From assembly GCA_030636245.1 (NCBI GenBank), contig DAOVXI010000021.1, positions 1 to 13,619 of the forward strand: a stretch of 13,619 nucleotides of DNA. The letters run 5' to 3'. Under the pieces are notes generated by a model that was not told the DNA's origin, searched no databases, and was given only the letters and a program-made list of their open reading frames with translations. The number at the start of each line of letters is the position of its first letter. The first letter of the stretch is position 1. Positions 6,728-13,619 of this stretch are shown here, piece after piece. The position numbers were made by a program, and so were the translations under genes. This DNA is from Deltaproteobacteria bacterium. Its GTDB lineage: Bacteria; Desulfobacterota; GWC2-55-46; DRQE01.

Positions 6728-8455
6728 ATGCTTAAGAAATCTACATCGAGCAAGGAGTTGGATGCAGCTGCCAAGAAACTAGCCGCCAAAGATAAAGAGA
6801 TATCACGGCTTAAGGATTCGCTCAGGCACAGAGAAGTTGAGGTTGGTATTTACCGTGAGCTGGGGAATATTATTGACGGTAAACTCTCGATATCAACTGT
6901 CTTGACCGATATGGTTAAGTTTGCGCTCAAGGCGCTTGATACCGATAGCGGGACTCTTTATCTTGTCGATAAGGAGAGCAAGGAGCTTATCTTCGAAGTC
7001 GTTAGAGGTCCCGGCGCTAAGAAACTTCAGGGCAAGAGGATCCCCGTAAGTAAGGGCATTGCCGGCATGGTCGTGAAGAGATGTAAGCCTTATGTAAGTG
7101 ATGATCTCAAGAGTGAGAAAGCATGGCTTGGGAGAAAGGGCGCTTATAAGGGGAAGAACATGATAGTAGCACCGATCAAGGAAGGTACGGAGGTCGTTGC
7201 GGTACTTGCTCTTATAAATAAAGAGGGTGGTGAGTGTTTTACAAAGAATGACCTTAAGTGTTTAAGTTCTATTACCCAGCATCTCTCTATAATCCTGGAA
7301 CGCCGTGGGCTTTTTCTCGAGCTTAATAAACGTCTGCATCAGGATAAAGTCCTTCAAGAGGTTGGTGCCCTTCTTGCCTCTACATTGGATGAAAAAGTCG
7401 TAAGAACAAGGGCCATTGAAGCGATAACAAAACTTGTTAATGCAAATGTCGGCTCTCTTTTAATGGTTGATGACGAGAAGAAGGAGCTTTTTTTCGAGGT
7501 CGCGCTTGGTGTTAAAGGCGAGATGGTGAAAGAGCTCAGGTTAAAGGTCGGTGAGGGTATAGCCGGTTGGGTGGCTAAATATGCCAAGCCTCTTGTTATC
7601 AATGACGCACGATCGGATAAGCGTTTTCAGTCCAAGATGGACAAAAAAAGCAAGTTTAATACACGCAACCTTGTATGTGTGCCGGTGATGCTCAAGGGCA
7701 AGGTCATAGGGGTTTTACAGGCTATTAATAAGAGCGAGGGAAACTTCAATGATGAGGATGCAAGCCTTCTGACGCTTTTTTCGAATCAGGTCGCCATTGC
7801 CCTTGATAATGCCAGACTATATAGTGAGCTCAGAGAAGCATTCTATGCAACGAGTGAATCACTTGCTGAGGCTATAGAAAAACGTGACCCATATACCGGT
7901 GGGCATACAAAGAGGGTGCTTGCATTCAGTCTTGCCATTGGCATTGAGATGGCGCTTGACACGGAAGCAATAGATGACCTTAAACTTGCTGCTATTCTGC
8001 ATGATATCGGGAAAATCGGTATCGATGACGCGATCCTTAGAAAGAACGGCAGATTGAATGACGAGGAGTTTAAGAGCATGAGTGATCATCCTCGCATAGG
8101 CGCTGATATAATTGAATATGTGCCTAAGCTTTCCAGGATAGTTCCAGGGATATACTATCATCATGAGAGGGTTGATGGTAAGGGCTACCCGAAGAAACTT
8201 AAGAAAAATAAGATACCGCTCATGGCAAGGATAATTGCTGTTGCCGATACATATGATGCTATGACGACTACAAGGCCTTATAGGAAAAGTCTGAGCGAAA
8301 AAGTTGCAATTAAGGAGCTGAGGGATTGCTCCGGAACTCAGTTCGATGGTGAAGTTGTTAAAGCCTTTATTAAAGCTTATAAAAAGGGTATAATACGTGA
8401 ATATAGTTCGATGAATTCAATAGTGGAGCTGGTCGGTCTTGGCGGCAGCCATTAA
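6728..8455 (+). CDS. GAF-GAF-HD-GYP protein, predicted cyclic-di-GMP phosphodiesterase
   Basis: A 575-aa soluble protein with no visible signal peptide or membrane segment. Residues 5-40 are charged and heptad-like, probably a short coiled coil. Two GAF sensory domains follow (about 53-190 and 222-360), then an HD-GYP domain (about 375-555). The HD-GYP signature is complete: GGHTKRV with His393, HDIGK (425-429), HHE (478-480) and DGKGYP (483-488), followed by IPLMARIIAVADTYDAMT and RPYRKS. Members of this family hydrolyse cyclic-di-GMP, so activity is expected but not shown. Both GAF domains contain an NKxnFxxxD pattern (164-175 and 334-344) like that of cyclic-nucleotide-binding GAFs. The gene starts 9 nt after trpA with only a weak ribosome-binding site, so it is probably cotranscribed with trp. 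The signal it senses is unknown. Confidence 0.9.
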   Translation: MLKKSTSSKELDAAAKKLAAKDKEISRLKDSLRHREVEVGIYRELGNIIDGKLSISTVLTDMVKFALKALDTDSGTLYLVDKESKELIFEVVRGPGAKKLQGKRIPVSKGIAGMVVKRCKPYVSDDLKSEKAWLGRKGAYKGKNMIVAPIKEGTEVVAVLALINKEGGECFTKNDLKCLSSITQHLSIILERRGLFLELNKRLHQDKVLQEVGALLASTLDEKVVRTRAIEAITKLVNANVGSLLMVDDEKKELFFEVALGVKGEMVKELRLKVGEGIAGWVAKYAKPLVINDARSDKRFQSKMDKKSKFNTRNLVCVPVMLKGKVIGVLQAINKSEGNFNDEDASLLTLFSNQVAIALDNARLYSELREAFYATSESLAEAIEKRDPYTGGHTKRVLAFSLAIGIEMALDTEAIDDLKLAAILHDIGKIGIDDAILRKNGRLNDEEFKSMSDHPRIGADIIEYVPKLSRIVPGIYYHHERVDGKGYPKKLKKNKIPLMARIIAVADTYDAMTTTRPYRKSLSEKVAIKELRDCSGTQFDGEVVKAFIKAYKKGIIREYSSMNSIVELVGLGGSH

Positions 8456-8474
8456 TAAATAAAGGTATAATGAG

Positions 8475-9323
8475 ATGAGTTGGTTTAGTAAATTTAAAAA
8501 AGATATTGGAACTAAGGGTACTGATAAGAGCGTAAAAGTTCCTCAGGGGCTATGGATGAAGTGTAATAATTGTGGAGAGATCGTTTATAAGAAAGAGATC
8601 GAAAGAAACCTTGATGTCTGCCCTAAGTGTAATTATCATTTCCGAATAAATATAAAATCACGTATCGATAGTATAATAGACAGTGGAACCTTCAAGGACC
8701 TTGATGCCGACCTTGAGTCCATAGACTTTCTGGAATTTAAAGATACTAAGCGTTATAAGGATAGACTCCGTGACGCGTGGAAAATAAGGGATACAAAGGA
8801 TGCGGTGATCTCCGGAGAAGGTTGTATTGAGGGAAACCGCGTTATGGTGGCTTTCTTTGACTTTAGTTTCATGGGTGGCAGCATGGGGTCGGTCGTTGGT
8901 GAAAAAGTGACCCGTACCTTCGAGCGCGCTCTTGGTGAACGATGTCCGGCGCTTGTTTTTTCATCCTCAGGCGGCGCCAGGATGCAGGAGGGGATCATGT
9001 CACTTATGCAGATGGCAAAAACCTCCGCAGCCATTCAACGTCTTAAAGAAGCGGGCATACCATATATATCTGTTTTAACCGATCCAACCACAGGTGGAGT
9101 TACGGCCAGCTTCTCAATGCTGGGTGATATTATAATCGCTGAGCCAAAGGCTCTTGTTGGATTTGCCGGACCGAGGGTGATAGAGCAGACCATACGCCAA
9201 AAACTCCCGGAGGGATTCCAGCGCTCGGAGTTTCTGCTGGAACACGGCATGGTAGATATGATCGTTGACAGAAAAAACATGAAGACAACGCTTGCTAACC
9301 TGATATCCATGATGTACGGATAG
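8475..9323 (+). CDS. accD: Acetyl-CoA carboxylase carboxyltransferase subunit beta
   Basis: Beta subunit of the carboxyltransferase that moves the carboxyl group from biotin carboxyl carrier protein to acetyl-CoA, making malonyl-CoA for fatty acid synthesis. It acts in the cytoplasm with AccA, which is not in this window. The 282-aa protein has the N-terminal zinc ribbon Cys30-x2-Cys33-x15-Cys49-x2-Cys52. The crotonase-like core includes SSGGARMQEG, DPTTGGVTASF and GFAGPRVIEQT. An AAAGG site precedes the ATG by about 9 nt. It lies 19 nt after the HD-GYP gene and 19 nt before folC. An accD-folC pair next to trp genes is known from other bacteria. Confidence 0.97.
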   Translation: MSWFSKFKKDIGTKGTDKSVKVPQGLWMKCNNCGEIVYKKEIERNLDVCPKCNYHFRINIKSRIDSIIDSGTFKDLDADLESIDFLEFKDTKRYKDRLRDAWKIRDTKDAVISGEGCIEGNRVMVAFFDFSFMGGSMGSVVGEKVTRTFERALGERCPALVFSSSGGARMQEGIMSLMQMAKTSAAIQRLKEAGIPYISVLTDPTTGGVTASFSMLGDIIIAEPKALVGFAGPRVIEQTIRQKLPEGFQRSEFLLEHGMVDMIVDRKNMKTTLANLISMMYG

Positions 9324-9342
9324 AGGCTAAGTTATTTAATTA

Positions 9343-10617
9343 ATGTCTAACATACCCGTATCATTAGATTACCTTGATACCCTGGTCAGGTTTGGTATAA
9401 AGCCGGGGCTCTCCAGAACAAAAAAACTTCTTTCAAAACTTAATTCACCACAAAAAGACTACCCAGTAGTGCTTGTCGCCGGTACGAACGGTAAGGGCTC
9501 TACCTCTGCGGTTCTATCTTCTATTCTAACCTCTAACGGTTACAAAACAGGACTCTTTACGTCTCCTCATCTGAATAAATTTAATGAAAGAATTCGTATT
9601 AACGGAAAGGATATAGGGACAAAGCAACTGAACCCGCTGATCTCGACGGTACGAAAGAAAGTACGTTCAGCCGCGCTAAAGCCTACTTACTTTGAGTTCA
9701 CTACTGCTATGGCACTTAAATACTTCAGTGACAATGATGTTGATATCGCGGTAGTTGAGGTTGGAATGGGTGGTCGCCTTGACTCAACTAATGTTATCGA
9801 CCCCGATATCTCGGTGATAACACACATTGGCAAGGATCACATGAAGTTTCTCGGCACAAGTATAAGGGATATTGCGAGAGAAAAGGCCGGCATAATAAAG
9901 GGTTCACCGGTCGTAACGGCTGTTACCGGAGGTATAGCCGGTAAGGTTATAAAAGATATTGCGAGAGAAGTATCTTCAGAGCTGTATGTTCTGGATAAGG
10001 ATTTTTATTGTGGTCTCTCAAATTCCACCTTGGGTTGTTTTGAATATAAGGGGTCAATGTTGGATATTAAGAGACTCAACTCACCGCTCATCGGTGCGCA
10101 TCAGGCCGGGAATATCGGCTGCGCTTTAAAGGTTATTGAGTTACTTTCTGATATGGGTTTTGAAGTAAATGTAGAAGGTATAAGAGAGGGAGTTAAAAAA
10201 GTAAGTTGGCCCGGAAGGTTTGAGGTCTTTAAATTAAAACCTACCGTTATAATTGATTCAGCTCATAACGTAACCGGTGCGACGGCATTAAGAGAGACAG
10301 TTAAGGTCTTTGCTAAAGGAAAAAAGATAACCTTTGTGCTTGGTGTTATGGAGGACAAAGACATAAAGGGTATAGTTAAGGCTCTAGGGCCTGTTATGGA
10401 GACGTTGATCAGTGCTGTCCCTTCTGTTGACCGCGCTGCAAAGGAAGAAGATATAATTAGTATCTCCAGGAAGCTTGGTGTCAGAGCGGTTGCAGGTGGA
10501 GGTGTTAAGAGTGCTCTAAAGCTTGCGATGGAGAAGGAAGGGGTCGGCGGAACAGTATGTGTAGCCGGATCTTTCTTTACCGTATCAGAGGCGAGAAAAT
10601 TGCTACTAAATCCGTGA
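9343..10617 (+). CDS. folC: Folylpolyglutamate synthase / dihydrofolate synthase
   Basis: ATP-dependent Mur-ligase-family enzyme that adds glutamate to folates, and in many bacteria also to dihydropteroate. The 424-aa length is typical. The N-terminal GIKPGLSRTKKLL segment leads to the P-loop GTNGKGST (47-54). Further family signatures are FTSPHL with the NERI that follows, EVGMGGRLDSTNV, an IGKDH motif, and AREKAGIIK, the region holding the usual modified lysine. The C-terminal ligase domain has GRFEVF, DSAHN (usually DGAHN) and LGVMEDKD. The ATG is the first start after an in-frame TAA at 9337-9339, but the leader is AT-rich and has no nearby Shine-Dalgarno sequence. Whether it has both enzyme activities cannot be read from the sequence. 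Confidence 0.95.
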   Translation: MSNIPVSLDYLDTLVRFGIKPGLSRTKKLLSKLNSPQKDYPVVLVAGTNGKGSTSAVLSSILTSNGYKTGLFTSPHLNKFNERIRINGKDIGTKQLNPLISTVRKKVRSAALKPTYFEFTTAMALKYFSDNDVDIAVVEVGMGGRLDSTNVIDPDISVITHIGKDHMKFLGTSIRDIAREKAGIIKGSPVVTAVTGGIAGKVIKDIAREVSSELYVLDKDFYCGLSNSTLGCFEYKGSMLDIKRLNSPLIGAHQAGNIGCALKVIELLSDMGFEVNVEGIREGVKKVSWPGRFEVFKLKPTVIIDSAHNVTGATALRETVKVFAKGKKITFVLGVMEDKDIKGIVKALGPVMETLISAVPSVDRAAKEEDIISISRKLGVRAVAGGGVKSALKLAMEKEGVGGTVCVAGSFFTVSEARKLLLNP

Positions 10618-10636
10618 TGTGGACTTCTCTCCGCGC

Positions 10637-10665
10637 TTGTCTGTTCGTAGTTTCTGTGATAAATT
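10637..10665 (+). promoter_or_regulatory. Candidate promoter for lptD
   Basis: In the 89-nt folC-lptD gap, a -35-like TTGTCT (10637-10642) and a -10-like TAAATT (10660-10665) each match consensus at 4 of 6 positions with a 17-nt spacer, and a TG at 10657-10658 makes an extended -10. A start near 10672 would give a leader of about 35 nt containing the lptD ribosome-binding site. This is the widest gap after trpE, which fits a separate promoter. No terminator is visible after folC, so readthrough is also likely. Confidence 0.4.
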
Positions 10666-10670
10666 AACAC
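10656..10670 (+). promoter_or_regulatory. Short imperfect palindrome over the lptD -10 box
   Basis: GTGATAAATTAACAC reads as GTG-n-TAA-n-TTA-n-CAC: 12 of 14 non-central positions are symmetric around A10663. It covers the candidate -10 box, a usual place for a repressor site. The odd length and spacing do not fit the CRP/FNR class, and I do not recognise a matching regulator. AT-rich palindromes of this size can arise by chance. Confidence 0.2.
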
Positions 10671-10706
10671 GTTATAAGGTTATATCTATAAGGATAGCTC
10701 TTACAT

Positions 10707-12881
10707 ATGAAATTACTTAAAATTCATACACATTTCATTGCGGTCATGTTGCTGTGCCTGCTTGTTCCCGCTCCTTTGTTGGCCATAGAGGATCTTAATG
10801 GGCTTGAGTACTTCAGGAAAGATATCCCCGTTGAGGTTATTGGTGATGCTGTCTCTTACGATGCAGCTGGGAACACATACTACGCAAGCGGGGATGTTAT
10901 TGTCACACAGCTTATGTCAGTACTTAAAGCCGATAGAGTAGTTTTTGATATAAACTCCGGCATAGTTACCGCCGAGGGGTCTGTTGAGCTAAGAGATAGA
11001 TTCGGTGACCTGCTATACGCAGAAAGCCTGGCTATCGATATGAACCTGAATACGGCGATAGCCTTCAAGGCAAGATTTTATTATGTAGAGGAAGGTGTCT
11101 ATCTGTGGGGAGAGGTCATTCAGAAGGTTGATGCTGTAAACTTTAAGGCTAAGAAAACATCTATTACAACCTGTGAATGTGAGTTTGATAAAGACAATAC
11201 GAAACCTAAGAAATCACCGCCATGGAGGTTCTACACAAGATCGGCCCAGTTGACCATAGCTGATAAATTCACCTCATGGCACACTTATTTATATATAAAA
11301 GATGTACCTGTCCTTTATACACCATATTTTTCTGTTCCCATAAAAGGTAAACGTCATACGGGCTTCTTGTTCCCCGGTTTAGGTTTTTCAGAATTAAGAG
11401 GGACAAGGTTTGCTAATTCTTTCTTCTGGGCTATCTCCCCAAGTGCAGATGCGACTTTTTATTATGATATAGAATCAAGCCGAGGTAGTGGCGGGGGAGT
11501 TGAAGCCAGGTTCTATACTTCCAAGGATTCCTATACTGAGATGTATTATTATTTCTATAAAGAAAATGACATAGAGAGAGTTATAAAATACAGAGATGAG
11601 ATCTACAATACGTCAAGACCTCTCAGTGCCAAGGATGATAGATGGGAATTGAAGTTTAATCATACCTCTGCCTTGCGCGGTAATTTAAAGTTAAAGGCAG
11701 ATATCCACCTGGTAAGTGATGATGAATACCTTATTGACTTTAGTGAGAGCTCGAGAGTGAGGGCTGTCGAGAGCTTGGAGAGTACTATCTCTCTATCCGG
11801 TGCCTCAAGTTGGTACAGCTTCGCCCTACAGGCAGCTCACTTTGATAACCTTCTTCTGGAGGACGACGGCGGTGTCTATGATAAGGTGCCCGAGTTCATG
11901 TTCAGAACTTATGACAAAAAGATCCCATGGGTACCGTTATATATATCAACATACTCTAATGTTACAAGATTTGAGAGCCTGGACGGTCTCAGGCTTTACC
12001 GGGCAGAGTTTGAGCCTACAATAAAAGGAACAAAGAGAATTCTTGGTTTAATTGACGTTACACCGTTCTATACACCGGTCCTGACGGCGTATAGAGTTGA
12101 TGAAGGAATGCCTGAAACCTATTATACGAGAGCAATGTATAAAACAGGAGTGGATCTCTCAGCTATTTTCAGTAAGCTTTTTAACCTAAAATTCTTAGAC
12201 GTAAAGTATGCAGAACATATCATAAGACCGATACTAAGTTATAATTATGTTCCATATGTTGATCAGGTTGACCTGCCTTCGCTGGACACGGTAGACATGC
12301 TGGGGCCTCGTAACAGGGTCGGTCTAGAGATACAAACAACAATAGTTGCTCATAGTAATAATGGGTCTAGTTTCGACCTGGTTAACCTCAATTTATCTCA
12401 AGGTTATGATATAAGGGAAGCTCAAGGTATAAGGATGGTAGACCCCGACGAAGACAGACCTCTTGAGAACATGCAACTCGAGTTAAAGTTTCTTTACCCA
12501 AGAAGGGTCTCCGTAAACTTCAAAGCTGATTATAATCATTATGAAAGAGGCGTAGATACTACTAGTGCAGGGATCGTAGTTAATACAGGTCGCGGTGATT
12601 CTTTAAACTTAAATTACGGATTTAAACGTGACTTGAGAGAGCACTTAGAGGGAAAAGTGTCGTTTGTGTTGACTCCAAAGCTTAATGTTATTTATGAAGA
12701 AAGTCTTCTGATAGGCGGCGATGATGTGGATGTGATGAAGAGAGCTGTAGGTTTATCATATAAACATCAATGTTATGGAGTTAATCTAGTGGTTGAAGAA
12801 CGTTCAAACGAGACTTTGATCATGCTGGAATTTTCTCTTAAAGGGGTAGGAGATGTTTTAAGTTTATCTACGGGTGGATAG
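10707..12881 (+). CDS. lptD: LPS-assembly outer-membrane protein LptD (OstA/Imp)
   Basis: Outer-membrane beta-barrel that, with the lipoprotein LptE, inserts lipopolysaccharide into the outer leaflet. A signal peptide spans residues 1-26 (basic start, hydrophobic core, cleavage probably after LLA). An OstA/LptA-like periplasmic jellyroll follows (about 45-150; GDAVSYD, ASGDVIV, DINSGIVTAEGSV). The LptD barrel starts around 175, with the typical PVLYTPYFSVPIKGKRHTGFL-type segment near 200-221 and alternating polar/aromatic strands to the C-terminus. The mature protein has three cysteines: Cys156 and Cys158 in TTCEC, and Cys689 in HQCYGV near the end. E. coli LptD needs a disulfide between its N-terminal domain and its barrel, so 156 or 158 to 689 is a likely match. 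Length is 724 aa against 784 in E. coli. The ribosome-binding site AAGGAT lies 11 nt upstream of the ATG. Confidence 0.93.
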   Translation: MKLLKIHTHFIAVMLLCLLVPAPLLAIEDLNGLEYFRKDIPVEVIGDAVSYDAAGNTYYASGDVIVTQLMSVLKADRVVFDINSGIVTAEGSVELRDRFGDLLYAESLAIDMNLNTAIAFKARFYYVEEGVYLWGEVIQKVDAVNFKAKKTSITTCECEFDKDNTKPKKSPPWRFYTRSAQLTIADKFTSWHTYLYIKDVPVLYTPYFSVPIKGKRHTGFLFPGLGFSELRGTRFANSFFWAISPSADATFYYDIESSRGSGGGVEARFYTSKDSYTEMYYYFYKENDIERVIKYRDEIYNTSRPLSAKDDRWELKFNHTSALRGNLKLKADIHLVSDDEYLIDFSESSRVRAVESLESTISLSGASSWYSFALQAAHFDNLLLEDDGGVYDKVPEFMFRTYDKKIPWVPLYISTYSNVTRFESLDGLRLYRAEFEPTIKGTKRILGLIDVTPFYTPVLTAYRVDEGMPETYYTRAMYKTGVDLSAIFSKLFNLKFLDVKYAEHIIRPILSYNYVPYVDQVDLPSLDTVDMLGPRNRVGLEIQTTIVAHSNNGSSFDLVNLNLSQGYDIREAQGIRMVDPDEDRPLENMQLELKFLYPRRVSVNFKADYNHYERGVDTTSAGIVVNTGRGDSLNLNYGFKRDLREHLEGKVSFVLTPKLNVIYEESLLIGGDDVDVMKRAVGLSYKHQCYGVNLVVEERSNETLIMLEFSLKGVGDVLSLSTGG

Positions 12882-12903
12882 CCGTAAGGAATTGGAGGAT
12901 TGA

Positions 12904-13619
12904 ATGTTTTATCATACAACAGATGAGGAAAATGCAGCCATAGTAGTTTTGACACCATCGGAATCAAAGAGGTTGATATCAAAAGCTGTTATTGCTATGC
13001 CTGAGCTCAGTGCATCATTAAAAAATGGTCGTGTAGTTGTTATAGGTGGTACGACCAACGCTTTTATTGCTGAAGAACTCATCCGTAGGCCGCTGGATAG
13101 ATATTGGTTTGCTGCCGGAAGGACAGCCTTCGGTGAACTTGGAGCTAATGAAGAAGAAAGACGGTTGCCCCCGGTCATATTGATAGACGGCGAGGAGAGC
13201 AACATACATTTAGATGATGTTCTGAGAGATTTTACATCGGATGATGTCTATATAAAAGGGGCTAATGCGGTTGATCTGGACGGTAACGCGGGAGTGCTTG
13301 TGGCAAGCCCTGTTGGAGGAACGATCGGTACAGCGATCGGAATACTTCAGGCTAGAGGCAGTAACCTTATTATACCGGTAGGTCTTGAAAAATTAGTACC
13401 ATCTGTCGCACAGGCTGCCGCTGCTTGCGGTCAAGGAAAGTTCACAAAGGCAATGGGGCTACCGGTCGGAATGATCCCAATTGTCGGTGCAAAGGTCGTT
13501 ACAGAGATACAGGCCATAGAGATACTTTTTTGGGAGGACGATGTTGTTGCAACCGACGTTGCCTCCGGCGGTATCGCAGGAAGCGAAGGCGCGGTTGTAA
13601 TCGCGGTCGTGGGTGCAAA
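12904..13619 (+). CDS. Conserved-looking protein of unrecognised family, 3' end outside the window
   Basis: The frame is open from the ATG at 12904 to the window edge (238 complete codons, no stop), so the gene is cut by the end of the sequence. The start has a strong TGGAGG ribosome-binding site at 12893-12898 and lies 22 nt after lptD, suggesting cotranscription. The protein looks cytoplasmic: no signal peptide or obvious membrane segment. It is rich in glycine loops that look like conserved motifs: VVVIGGTTNAF (44-54), IKGANAVD (117-124), ASPVGGTIG (134-142), IPVGLEKLVPS (157-167), VVTEIQA (198-204) and GGIAGSEGAV (222-231). The pattern suggests an alpha/beta protein binding a phosphorylated or nucleotide ligand, but that is inference. 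I cannot name the family or assign a function. Codon use resembles its neighbours. Confidence 0.85.
   Translation, partial: MFYHTTDEENAAIVVLTPSESKRLISKAVIAMPELSASLKNGRVVVIGGTTNAFIAEELIRRPLDRYWFAAGRTAFGELGANEEERRLPPVILIDGEESNIHLDDVLRDFTSDDVYIKGANAVDLDGNAGVLVASPVGGTIGTAIGILQARGSNLIIPVGLEKLVPSVAQAAAACGQGKFTKAMGLPVGMIPIVGAKVVTEIQAIEILFWEDDVVATDVASGGIAGSEGAVVIAVVGA

Noticed and set aside
11800..12024. 74-codon alternative-frame ORF inside lptD
   Set aside because: It has no ribosome-binding site or recognisable motif and is fully covered by the barrel region of lptD.
12912..13205. Minus-strand open frames near the right edge
   Set aside because: The plus-strand frame here runs unbroken to the window edge with a strong ribosome-binding site and motif-like blocks; the minus-strand frames are its shadows.

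Overview
The window looks like chromosomal, largely housekeeping DNA from a Gram-negative (diderm) bacterium. LptD shows that there is a lipopolysaccharide-bearing outer membrane. Base composition, by eye, is in the mid-40s percent GC. Seven unfused trp genes followed by accD, folC and an LptD with a Cys-x-Cys motif suggest the Desulfobacterota/Nitrospirota-like part of the tree. That placement is inferred from layout and was not tested. All genes lie on the + strand and no mobile element, tRNA, rRNA or CRISPR array was seen.

Layout: (1) 1-175 holds an intrinsic terminator belonging to whatever lies upstream, then a near-consensus promoter with an overlapping inverted repeat. (2) 176-6718 is a complete tryptophan pathway from chorismate in the order trpE-G-D-C-F-B-A, with gaps of at most 16 nt and start/stop overlaps at F, B and A. 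(3) 6728-8455 encodes a coiled-coil + GAF + GAF + HD-GYP protein, a predicted cyclic-di-GMP phosphodiesterase, 9 nt after trpA. (4) 8475-10617 carries accD (fatty acid synthesis) and folC (folate polyglutamylation). (5) After an 89-nt gap with a candidate promoter comes lptD (10707-12881), for outer-membrane LPS insertion. (6) From 12904 to the window edge runs an open reading frame of a protein I cannot name. It has no stop codon inside the window.

The genes form one tight unidirectional array that joins amino-acid, lipid, folate and envelope biogenesis, with a second-messenger enzyme in the middle. Only the seven trp genes are a functional unit by established biochemistry; a shared purpose for the rest is inference from spacing. 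I do not see a clear new defence, mobile or RNA system. The points most worth a second look are the apparently leaderless trpE with a dyad over its promoter, the HD-GYP gene inside the array, and the unnamed gene after lptD.
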